Shown here: in pieces, positions 1 through 10,600 of the stretch
Layout of the letters: each line of letters starts with the position of its first letter
How positions within the stretch are numbered: position 1 is the stretch's first letter
Assembly: GCF_052857255.1 (NCBI RefSeq)
Contig: NW_027526500.1
Span: forward strand, 1 to 64,000
Reading direction: 5' to 3'
Source: Amblyomma americanum
Taxonomy: Eukaryota; Arthropoda; Arachnida; Ixodida; Ixodidae
DNA length: 64,000 nucleotides
Position numbers and translations under genes: made by a program
The notes under the pieces: model-generated
Told to the model about the DNA's origin: nothing
The model's database searches: none
Seen by the model: the letters and a program-made list of their open reading frames with translations, nothing else

Positions 1-16
1 CGATGTGTTGTGATTT

Positions 17-56
17 AGCTCATTTCGGTCTAAAACAGCTTGTTTCGCTGTATTAA
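17..56 (+). repeat. Internal ~20-bp subrepeat pair within the monomer
   Basis: Bases 17-36 and 37-56 of the monomer align without gaps at 14 of 20 positions. Both begin agct and carry gtttcg six bases in. A third, shorter echo occurs at 69-76 (gcttttcg). The same arrangement is present in essentially every monomer of the window. This suggests, as inference, that the 129-bp unit grew partly from a shorter tandem motif, or that the gct-tttcg motif is kept because something binds it. Confidence 0.65.
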
Positions 57-109
57 GCAAGAATACATGCTTTTCGCGCAGTTATAAGAGAAAAAGTTTT
101 GACGAGTAT

Positions 110-115
110 CACGTG
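110..115. other. CACGTG palindrome (E-box-like) present in a subset of monomers
   Basis: The tail of one monomer class contains cacgtg, set in a near-dyad tat-cacgtg-gata. It is present in four of the first ten monomers, six of eleven in the 1420-bp unit and seven of twelve in the 1549-bp unit; the other monomers carry cagagg, ttagag or similar. CACGTG is the core recognised by many bHLH factors, and it contains a CpG. Whether any protein binds here is unknown. The regular distribution follows from the HOR structure and need not be functional. Confidence 0.5.
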
Positions 116-1804
116 GATACTTGTAAAACCGATGTGTTCAGATTTAGCTCGTTTCGGTCTAAAACAGCTTGTTTCGTTGTATTAAGCAAGAATACATGCT
201 TTTCGCGCAGTTATAAGAGAAAAAGTTTTGACGCGTATTAGAGAGACACTTGTAAAACCGATGTGTTGTGATTTAGCTCGTTTCGGTCTAAAACAGCTTG
301 TTTCGTTGTATTAAGCAAGAATACATGCTTTTCGCGCAGTTATAAGAGAAAAAGTTTTGACGAGTATCACGTGGATACTTGTAAAACCGATGTGTTCAGA
401 TTTAGCTCGTTTCGGTCAAAAACAGCTTGTTTCGTCGTATTAAGCACGAATACATGCTTTTCGCGCAGTTAAAAGAGAAAAAGTTTTGACGAGTATCACG
501 TGGAACACTTGTAATACCGATGTGTTGTGATTTAGCTCGTTTCGGTCTAAAACAGCTTGTTTCGCTGTATTAAGCAAGAATACATGCTTTTCGCGCAGTT
601 ATAAGAGAAAAAGTTTTGACGCGTATTAGAGGAACACTTGTAAAACCGATGTGTTGTGATTTAGCTCATTTCGGTCTAAAACAGCTTGTTTCGCTGTATT
701 AAGCAAGAATACATGCTTTTCGCGCAGTTATAAGAGAAAAAGTTTTGACACGTATCAGAGGAACACTTGTAAAACCGATGTGTTGTGATTTAGCTCGTTT
801 CGGTCTAAAACAGCTTGTTTCGCTGTATTAAGCAAGAATACATGCTTTTCGCGCAGTTATAAGAGAAAAAGCTTTGACGCGTATCAGACGAACACTTGTA
901 AAACCGATGTGTTGTGATTTAGCTCGTTTCGGTCTAAAACAGCTTGTTTCGCTGTATTAAGCAAGAATACATGCTTTTCGCGCAGTTATAAGAGAAAAAG
1001 TTTTGACACGTATCAGAGGAACACTTGTAATACCGATGTGTTGTGATTTAGCTCGTTTCGGTCTAAAACAGCTTGATTCGCTGTATTAAGCAAGAATACA
1101 TGCTTTTCGCGCAGTTATAAAAGAAAAAGTTTTGACGCGTATCAGAGGAACACTTGTAAAACCGATGTGTTGTGATTTAGCTCATTTCGGTCTAAAACAG
1201 CTTGTTTCGCTGTATTAAGCAAGAATACATGCTTTTCGCGCAGTTATAAGAGAAAAAGTTTTGACGAGTATCACGTGGATACTTGTTAAAACCGATGTGT
1301 TCAGATTTAGCTCGTTTCGGTCTAAAACAGCTTGTTTCGTTGTATTAAGCAAGAATACATGCTTTTCGTGCAGTTATAAGAGAAAAAGTTTGACGCGTAT
1401 TAGACACTTGTAAAACCGATGTGTTGTGATTTAGCTCGTTTCGGTCTAAAACAGCTTGTTTCGTTGTATTAAGCAAGAATACATGCTTTTCGCGCAGTTA
1501 TAAGAGAAAAAGTTTTGACGAGTATCACGTGGAACACTTGTAGTACCGATGTGTTGTGATTTAGCTCGTTTCGGTCTAAAACAACTTGATTCGCTGTATT
1601 AAGCAAGAATACATGCTTTTCGCGCAGTTATAAAAGAAAAAGTTTTGACGCGTATCAGAGGAACACTTGTAAAACCGATGTGTTGTGATTTAGCTCATTT
1701 CGGTCTAAAACAGATTGTTTCGCTGTATTAAGCAAGAATACATGCTTTTCGCGCAGTTATAAGAGAAAAAGTTTTGACGAGTATCACGTGGATACTTGTA
1801 AAAC

Positions 1805-4800
1805 CGATGTGTTCAGATTTAGCTCGTTTCGGTCTAAAACAGCTTGTTTCGTTGTATTAAGCAAGAATACATGCTTTTCGCGCAGTTATAAGAGAAAAAG
1901 TTTTGACGCGTATTAGAGAGACACTTGTAAAACCGATGTGTTGTGATTTAGCTCGTTTCGGTCTAAAACAGCTTGTTTCGTTGTATTAAGCAAGAATACA
2001 TGCTTTTCGCGCAGTTATAAGAGAAAAAGTTTTGACGAGTATCACGTGGATACTTGTAAAACCGATGTGTTCAGATTTAGCTCGTTTCGGTCAAAAACAG
2101 CTTGTTTCGTCGTATTAAGCACGAATACATGCTTTTCGCGCAGTTAAAAGAGAAAAAGTTTTGACGAGTATCACGTGGAACACTTGTAATACCGATGTGT
2201 TGTGATTTAGCTCGTTTCGGTCTAAAACAGCTTGTTTCGCTGTATTAAGCAAGAATACATGCTTTTCGCGCAGTTATAAGAGAAAAAGTTTTGACGCGTA
2301 TTAGAGGAACACTTGTAAAACCGATGTGTTGTGATTTAGCTCATTTCGGTCTAAAACAGCTTGTTTCGCTGTATTAAGCAAGAATACATGCTTTTCGCGC
2401 AGTTATAAGAGAAAAAGTTTTGACACGTATCAGAGGAACACTTGTAAAAACCGATGTGTTGTGATTTAGCTCGTTTCGGTCTAAAACAGCTTGTTTCGCT
2501 GTATTAAGCAAGAATACATGCTTTTCGCGCAGTTATAAGAGAAAAAGCTTTGACGCGTATCAGACGAACACTTGTAAAACCGATGTGTTGTGATTTAGCT
2601 CGTTTCGGTCTAAAACAACTTGTTTCGCTGTATTAAGCAAGAATACATGCTTTTAGCGCAGTTTTAAGAGAAAAAGTTTTGACGCGTATCAGAGGAACAC
2701 TTGTAAAACGGATGTGTTCAGATTTAGCTCGTTTCGGTCTAAAACAGCTTGTTTCGTTGTATTAAGCACGAATACATGCTTTACGCGCAGTTATAGAAGA
2801 AAAAGTTTTGACGCGTATCAGAGACAATTGTAAAACCGATGTGTTGTGATTTAGCTCGTTTCGGTCCAAAACAGCTTGTTTCGTTGTATTAAGCAAGAAT
2901 ACATGCTTTTCGCGCAGTTATAAGAGAAAAAGTTGACGAGTATCACGTGGATACTTGTAAAACCGATGTGTTCAGATTTAGCTCGTTTCGGTCAAAAACA
3001 GCTTGTTTCGTTGTATTAAGCACGAATACATGCTTTTCGCGCAGTTAAAAGAGAAAAAGTTTTGACGAGTATCACGTGGAACACTTGTAATACCGATGTG
3101 TTGTGATTTAGCTCGTTTCGGTCTAAAACAGCTTGTTTCGCTGTACTAAGCAAGAATACATGCTTTTCGCGCAGTTATAAGAGAAAAAGTTTTGACGAGT
3201 ATCACGTGGAACACTTGTAGTACCGATGTGTTGTGATTTAGCTCGTTTCGGTCTAAAACAACTTGATTCGCTGTATTAAGCAAGAATACATGCTTTTCGC
3301 GCAGTTATAAGAGAAAAAGTTTTGACGAGTATCACGTGGATACTTGTAAAACCGATGTGTTCAGATTTAGCTCGTTTCAGTCTAAAACAGCTTGATTCGT
3401 TGTATTAAGCAAGAATACATGCTTTTCGCGCAGTTATAAGAGAAAAAGTTTTGACGCGTATTAGAGAGACACTTGTAAAACCGATGTGTTGTGATTAGCT
3501 CGTTTCGGTCTAAAACAGCTTGTTTCGTTGTATTAAGCAAGAATACATGCTTTTCGCGCAGTTATAAGAGAAAAAGTTTTGACGAGTATCACGTCGATAC
3601 TTGTAAAACCGATGTGTTCAGATTTAGCTCGTTTCGGTCAAAAACAGCTTGTTTCGTTGTCTCGTTTCGGTCAAAAACAGCTTGTTTCGTTGTATTAAGC
3701 ACGAATACATGCTTTTCGCGCAGTTAAAAGAGAAAAAGTTTTGACGAGTATCACGTGGAACACTTGTAATACCGATGTGTTGTGATTTAGCTCGTTTCGG
3801 TCTAAAACAGCTTGTTTCGCTGTATTAAGCAAGAATACATGCTTTTCGCGCAGTTATAAAAGAAAAAGTTTTGACGCGTATCAGAGGAACACTTGTAAAA
3901 CCGCTGTGTTGTGATTTAGCTCATTTCGGTCTAAAACAGCTTGTTTCGCTGTATTAAGCAAGAATACATGCTTTTCGCGCAGTTATAAGAGAAAAAGTTT
4001 TGACGAGTATCACGTGGATACTTGTAAAACCGATGTGTTCAGATTTAGCTCGTTTCGGTCTAAAACAGCTTGTTTCGTTGTATTAAGCACGAATACATGC
4101 TTTTCGCGCAGTTATAAGAGAAAAAGTTTTGACGAGTATCACGTGGAACACTTGTAATACCGATGTGTTGTGATTTAGCTCGTTTCGGTCTAAAACAGCT
4201 TGATTCGCTGTATTAAGCAAGAATACATGCTTTTCGCGCAGTTATAAAAGAAAAAGTTTTGACGCGTATCAGAGGAACACTTGTAAAACCGATGTGTTGT
4301 GATTTAGCTCATTTCGGTCTAAAACAGCTTGTTTCGCTGTATTAAGCAATAATACATGCTTTTCGCGCAGTTATAAGAGAAAAAGTTTTGACGAGTATCA
4401 CGTGGATACTTGTAAAACCGATGTGTTCAGATTTAGCTCGTTTCGGTCTAAAACAGCTTGTTTCGTTGTATTAAGCAAGAATACATGCTTTTCGCGCAGT
4501 TATAAGAGAAAAAGTTTTGACGCGTATTAGAGAGACACTGCTAAAACCGATGTGTTGTGATTTAGCTCGTTTCGGTCTAAAACAGCTTGTTTCGTTGTAT
4601 TAAGCAAGAATACATGCTTTTCGCGCAGTTATAAGAGAAAAAGTTTTGACGAGTATCACGTGGATACTTGTAAAACCGATGTGTTCAGATTTAGCTCGTT
4701 TCGGTCAAAAACAGCTTGTTTCGTCGTATTAAGCACGAATACATGCTTTTCGCGCAGTTAAAAGAGAAAAAGTTTTGACGAGTATCACGTGGAACACTTG

Positions 4801-7800
4801 TAATACCGATGTGTTGTGATTTAGCTCGTTTCGGTCTAAAACAGCTTGTTTCGCTGTATTAAGCAAGAATACATGCTTTTCGCGCAGTTATAAGAGAAAA
4901 AGTTTTGACGCGTATTAGAGGAACACTTGTAAAACCGATGTGTTGTGATTTAGCTCATTTCGGTCTAAAACAGCTTGTTTCGCTGTATTAAGCAAGAATA
5001 CATGCTTTTCGCGCAGTTATAAGAGAAAAAGTTTTGACGCGTATCAGAGGAACACTTGTAAAACCGATGTGTTCAGATTTAGCTCGTTTCGGTCTAAAAC
5101 AGCTTGTTTCGTTGTATTAAGCAAGAATACATGCTTTTCGCGCAGTTATAAGAGAAAAAGTTTTGACGCGTATTAGAGAGACACTTGTAAAACCGATGTG
5201 TTGTGATTTAGCTCGTTTCGGTCTAAAACAGCTTGTTTCGTTGTATTAAGCAAGAATACATGCTTTTCGCGCAGTTATAAGAGAAAAAGTTTTGACGAGT
5301 ATCACGTGGATACTTGTAAAACCGATGTGTTCAGATTTAGCTCGTTTCGGTCAAAAACAGCTTGTTTCGTCGTATTAAGCACGAATACATGCTTTTCGCG
5401 CAGTTAAAAGAGAAAAAGTTTTGACGAGTATCACGTGGAACACTTGTAATACCGATGTGTTGTGATTTAGCTCGTTTCGGTCTAAAACAGCTTGTTTCGC
5501 TGTATTAAGCAAGAATACATGCTTTTCGCGCAGTTATAAGAGAAAAAGTTTTGACGCGTATTAGAGGAACACTTGTAAAACCGATGTGTTGTGATTTAGC
5601 TCATTTCGGTCTAAAACAGCTTGTTTCGCTGTATTAAGCAAGAATACATGCTTTTCGCGCAGTTATAAGAGAAAAAGTTTTGACACGTATCAGAGGAACA
5701 CTTGTAAAACCGATGTGTTGTGATTTAGCTCGTTTCGGGCTAAAACAGCTTGTTTCGCTGTATTAAGCAAGAATACATGCTTTTCGCTCAGTTATAAGAG
5801 AAAAAGCTTTGACGCGTATCAGAGGAACACTTGTAAAACCGATGTGTTGTGATTTAGCTCGTTTCGGTCTAAAACAGCTTGTTTCGCTGTATTAAGCAAG
5901 AATACATGCTTTTAGCGCAGTTTTAAGAGAAAAAGTTTTGACGCGTATCAGAGGAACACTTGTAAAACGGATGTGTTCAGATTTAGCTCGTTTCGGTCTA
6001 AAACAGCTTGTTTCGTTGTATTAAGCACGAATACATGCTTTACGCGCAGTTATAGAAGAAAAAGTTTTGACGCGTATCAGAGACAATTGTAAAACCGATG
6101 TGTTGTGATTTAGCTCGTTTCGGTCCAAAACAGCTTGTTTCGTTGTATTAAGCAAGAATACATGCTTTTCGCGCAGTTATAAGAGAAAAAGTTGACGAGT
6201 ATCACGTGGATACTTGTAAAACCGATGTGTTCAGATTTAGCTCTTTTCGGTCAAAAACAGCTTGTTTCGTTGTATTAAGCACGAATACATGCTTTTCGCG
6301 CAGTTAAAAGAGAAAAAGTTTTGACGAGTATCACGTGGAACACTTGTAATACCGATGTGTTGTGATTTAGCTCGTTTCGGTCTAAAACAGCTTGTTTCGC
6401 TGTACTAAGCAAGAATACATGCTTTTCGCGCAGTTATAAGAGAAAAAGTTTTGACGAGTATCACGTGGAACACTTGTAGTACCGATGTGTTGTGATTTAG
6501 CTCGTTTCGGTCTAAAACAACTTGATTCGCTGTATTAAGCAAGAATACATGCTTTTCGCGCAGTTATAAGAGAAAAAGTTTTGACGAGTATCACGTGGAT
6601 ACTTGTAAAACCGATGTGTTCAGATTTAGCTCGTTTCAGTCTAAAACAGCTTGTTTCGTTGTATTAAGCAAGAATACATGCTTTTCGCGCAGTTATAAGA
6701 GAAAAAGTTTTGACGCGTATTAGAGAGACACTTGTAAAACCGATGTGTTGTGATTACCTCGTTTCGGTCTAAAACAGCTTGTTTCGTTGTATTAAGCAAG
6801 AATACATGCTTTTCGCGCAGTTAAAAGAGAAAAAGTTTTGACGAGTATCACGTGGAACACTTGTAATACCGATGTGTTGTGATTTAGCTCGTTTCGGTCT
6901 AAAACAGCTTGTTTCGCTGTATTAAGCAAGAATACATGCTTTTCGCGCAGTTATAAAAGAAAAAGTTTTGACGCGTATCAGAGGAACACTTGTAAAACCG
7001 CTGTGTTGTGATTTAGCTCATTTCGGTCTAAAACAGCTTGTTTCGCTGTATTAAGCAAGAATACATGCTTTTCGCGCAGTTATAAGAGAAAAAGTTTTGA
7101 CGAGTATCACGTGGATACTTGTAAAACCGATGTGTTCAGATTTAGCTCGTTTCGGTCTAAAACAGCTTGTTTCGTTGTATTAAGCACGAATACATGCTTT
7201 TCGCGCAGTTATAAGAGAAAAAGTTTTGACGAGTATCACGTGGAACACTTGTAATACCGATGTGTTGTGATTTAGCTCGTTTCGGTCTAAAACAGCTTGA
7301 TTCGCTGTATTAAGCAAGAATACATGCTTTTCGCGCAGTTATAAAAGAAAAAGTTTTGACGCGTATCAGAGGAACACTTGTAAAACCGATGTGTTGTGAT
7401 TTAGCTCATTTCGGTCTAAAACAGCTTGTTTCGCTGTATTAAGCAAGAATACATGCTTTTCGCGCAGTTATAAGAGAAAAAGTTTTGACGAGTATCACGT
7501 GGATACTTGTAAAACAGATGTGTTCAGATTTACCTCGTTTCGGTCTAAAACAGCTTGTTTCGTTGTATTAAGCAAGAATACATGCTTTTCGCGCAGTTAT
7601 AAGAGAAAAAGTTTTGACGCGTATTAGAGAGACACTTGTAAAACCGATGTGTTGTGATTTAGCTCGTTTCGGTCTAAAACAGCTTGTTTCGTTGTATTAA
7701 GCAAGAATACATGCTTTTCGCGCAGTTATAAGAGAAAAAGTTTTGACGAGTATCACGTGGATACTTGTAAAACCGATGTGTTCAGATTTAGCTCGTTTCG

Positions 7801-7870
7801 GTCAAAAACAGCTTGTTTCGTCGTATTAAGCACGAATACATGCTTTTCGCGCAGTTAAAAGAGAAAAAGT
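1805..7870 (+). repeat. HOR block B: two copies of a 3.1-3.26 kb unit (24-25 monomers)
   Basis: Rare variants pair at a fixed distance. ttttagcgcag followed by ttttaag occurs at 2651 and 5910 (3259 bp), and the short-head gtgatta monomer at 3491 and 6750 (3259 bp). Downstream, the ccgctgtg variant occurs at 3901 and 6998 (3097 bp). The two offsets differ because the second copy lacks one monomer and also lacks the 33-bp partial duplication at 3628-3693. The second copy starts near 5060 and matches until about 7870, where further monomers are missing. Substitutions between the copies are few, for example gattagctcg against gattacctcg. Confidence 0.8.
3628..3693 (+). repeat. 33-bp partial-monomer tandem duplication
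   Basis: Bases 3628-3660 (starting ctcgtttcggtc, ending gtttcgttgt) are repeated exactly at 3661-3693. One monomer is therefore about 162 bp long and breaks the 129-bp phase. The break falls in the region of the two 20-bp subrepeats, where misalignment is easiest. It is absent from the sister copy of the unit near 6795. The duplication is a multiple of three and so extends a chance open frame, which has no other sign of coding. Confidence 0.92.
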
Positions 7871-10600
7871 TTTGACGCGTATTAGAGGAACACTTGTAAA
7901 ACCGATGTGTTGTGATTTAGCTCATTTCGGTCTAAAACAGCTTGTTTCGCTGTATTAAGCAAGAATACATGCTTTTCGCGCAGTTATAAGAGAAAAAGTT
8001 TTGACACGTATCAGAGGAACACTTGTAAAACCGATGTGTTGTGATTTAGCTCGTTTCGGTCTAAAACAGCTTGTTTCGCTGTATTAAGCAAGAATACATG
8101 CTTTTCGCTCAGTTATAAGAGAAAAAGCTTTGACGCGTATCAGAGGAACACTTGTAAAACCGATGTGTTGTGATTTAGCTCGTTTCGGTCTAAAACAGCT
8201 TGTTTCGCTGTATTAAGCAAGAATACATGCTTTTCGCGCAGTTATAAGAAAAAGTTTTGACGAGTATCACGTGGATACTTGTAAAACCGATGTGTTCAGA
8301 TTTAGCTCGTTTCGGTCTAAAACAGCTTGTTTCGTTGTATTAAGCAAGAATACATGCTTTTCGCGCAGTTATAAGAGAAAAAGTTTTGACGCGTATTAGA
8401 GAGACACTTGTAAAACCGATGTGTTGTGATTTAGCTCGTTTCGGTCTAAAACAGCTTGTTGCGTTGTATTAAGCAAGAATACATGCTTTTCGCGCAGTTA
8501 TAAGAGAAAAAGTTTTGACGAGTATCACGTGAATACTTGTAAAACCGATGTGTTCAGATTTAGCTCGTTTCGGTCAAAAACAGCTTGTTTCGTTGTATTA
8601 AGCACGAATACATGCTTTTCGCGCAGTTAAAAGAGAAAAAGTTTTGACGAGTATCACGTGGAACACTTGTAATACCGATGTGTTGTGATTTAGCTCGTTT
8701 CGGTCTAAAACAGCTTGTTTCGCTGTATTAAGCAAGAATACATGCTTTTCGCGCAGTTATAAGAGAAAAAGTTTTGACGAGTATCACGTGGAACACTTGT
8801 AGTACCGATGTGTTGTGATTTAGCTCGTTTCGGTTTAAAACAACTTGATTCGCTGTATTAAGCAAGAATACATGCTTTTCGCGCAGTTATAAAAGAAAAA
8901 GTTTTGACGCGTATCAGAGGAACACTTGTAAAACCGATATGTTGTGATTTAGCTCATTTTGGTCTAAAACAGCTTGTTTCGTTGTATTAAGCACGAATAC
9001 ATGCTTTTCGCGCAGTTAAAAGAGAAAAAGTTTTGACGAGTATCACGTGGAACACTTGTAATACCGATGTGTTGTGATTTAGCTCGTTTCGGTCTAAAAC
9101 AGCTTGTTTCGCTGTATTAAGCAAGAATACATGCTTTTCGCGCAGTTATAAGAGAAAAAGTTTTGACGAGTATCACGTGGATACTTGTAAAACCGATGTG
9201 TTCAGATTTAGCTCGTTTCGGTCAAAAACAGCTTGTTTCGTCGTATTAAGCACGAATACATGCTTTTCGCGCAGTTAAAAGAGAAAAAGTTTTGACGCGT
9301 ATTAGAGGAACACTTGTAAAACCGATGTGTTGTGATTTAGCTCATTTCGGTCTAAAACAGCTTGTTTCGCTGTATTAAGCAAGAATACATGCTTTTCGCG
9401 CAGTTATAAGAGAAAAAGTTTTGACACGTATCAGAGGAACACTTGTAAAACCGATGTGTTGTGATTTAGCTCGTTTCGGTCTAAAACAGCTTGTTTCGCT
9501 GTATTAAGCAAGAATACATGCTTTTCGCTCAGTTATAAGAGAAAAAGCTTTGACGCGTATCAGAGGAACACTTGTAAAACCGATGTGTTGTGATTTAGCT
9601 CGTTTCGGTCTAAAACAGCTTGTTTCGCTGTATTAAGCAAGAATACATGCTTTTCGCGCAGTTATAAGAAAAAGTTTTGACGAGTATCACGTGGATACTT
9701 GTAAAACCGATGTGTTCAGATTTAGCTCGTTTCGGTCTAAAACAGCTTGTTTCGTTGTATTAAGCAAGAATACATGCTTTTCGCGCAGTTATAAGAGAAA
9801 AAGTTTTGACGCGTATTAGAGAGACACTTGTAAAACCGATGTGTTGTGATTTAGCTCGTTTCGGTCTAAAACAGCTTGTTGCGTTGTATTAAGCAAGAAT
9901 ACATGCTTTTCGCGCAGTTATAAGAGAAAAAGTTTTGACGAGTATCACGTGAATACTTGTAAAACCGATGTGTTCAGATTTAGCTCGTTTCGGTCAAAAA
10001 CAGCTTGTTTCGTTGTATTAAGCACGAATACATGCTTTTCGCGCAGTTAAAAGAGAAAAAGTTTTGACGAGTATCACGTGGAACACTTGTAATACCGATG
10101 TGTTGTGATTTAGCTCGTTTCGGTCTAAAACAGCTTGTTTCGCTGTATTAAGCAAGAATACATGCTTTTCGCGCAGTTATAAGAGAAAAAGTTTTGACGA
10201 GTATCACGTGGAACACTTGTAGTACCGATGTGTTGTGATTTAGCTCGTTTCGGTTTAAAACAACTTGATTCGCTGTATTAAGCAAGAATACATGCTTTTC
10301 GCGCAGTTATAAAAGAAAAAGTTTTGACGCGTATCAGAGGAACACTTGTAAAACCGATATGTTGTGATTTAGCTCATTTTGGTCTAAAACAGCTTGTTTC
10401 GTTGTATTAAGCACGAATACATGCTTTTCGCGCAGTTAAAAGAGAAAAAGTTTTGACGAGTATCACGTGGAACACTTGTAATACCGATGTGTTGTGATTT
10501 AGCTCGTTTCGGTCTAAAACAGCTTGTTTCGCTGTATTAAGCAAGAATACATGCTTTTCGCGCAGTTATAAGAGAAAAAGTTTTGACGAGTATCACGTGG
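7693..10600 (+). repeat. HOR block C: 1420-bp unit (11 monomers), two copies with no difference seen
   Basis: The stretch 7693-9180 reappears as 9113-10600 with no mismatch that I could find, a run of 1488 bp at an offset of exactly 1420. Shared rare marks include gttataagaaaaag (8241 and 9661), gttgcgttgtatt (8461 and 9881 at gcgttg), cacgtgaatac, cgctcag, gatatgttg and cattttgg. Six of the eleven monomers carry CACGTG. Outside the run the match ends sharply: on the left at 7692 (t) against 9112 (c), on the right at ggatac against ggaacac. The identity implies a very recent duplication or strong local homogenisation. Confidence 0.9.

Larger units (their letters stand above)
1..129 (+). repeat. 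Representative satellite monomer (129 bp)
   Basis: Taking the c of cgatgtgtt as base 1, the monomer has a head (1-16), two related 20-bp segments (17-56), a strongly conserved core (about 61-84, containing gaatacatgcttttcgcg), an A-rich stretch with gagaaaaagtttt (88-100) and a variable tail (101-129). Diagnostic bases are 10-12 (gtg or cag), 22 (g or a), 31 (t or a), 38 (g, a or t), 44 (t or a), 48 (c or t), 60 (a or c), 85 (t or a) and 105 (a or c). Tails fall into at least four kinds: cacgtggatac, cacgtggaacac (one base longer, giving 130 bp), cagaggaacac and tagagagacac. The cacgtggaacac tail usually continues as taatacc or tagtacc instead of taaaacc. These combinations are inherited as blocks and define the higher-order units. 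Confidence 0.93.
1..2615 (+). repeat. HOR block A: 1675-bp offset (13 monomers)
   Basis: The order of monomer types from 1 to about 940 recurs from 1676 to about 2615. It includes a cag-head monomer with a tagagagac tail, a gtcaaaaac monomer followed by tcgtattaagcacg, and a monomer with the rare gaaaaagctttgacg change (around 871 and again near 2550). A smaller four-monomer echo lies between about 1040-1400 and 1555-1920, marked by the acttgattcg variant and ataaaagaaaaag. The first copy is cut by the window start, so the true unit may be longer. One extra a is seen in the second copy near 2444. Confidence 0.7.

Noticed and set aside
1..129. TATA-like gttataag as a promoter in each monomer
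   Set aside because: The sequence varies freely between gttataag, gttaaaag, gttatagaag and gttataggag, and nothing downstream looks like a gene. In AT-rich repeats such a match has little weight.
3491..3727. 78-codon open frame
   Set aside because: It is satellite sequence read through one 129-bp unit plus the 33-bp duplication. There is no ribosome-binding or Kozak-like context, no conservation of frame in the sister copy, and stop codons occur in neighbouring monomers.
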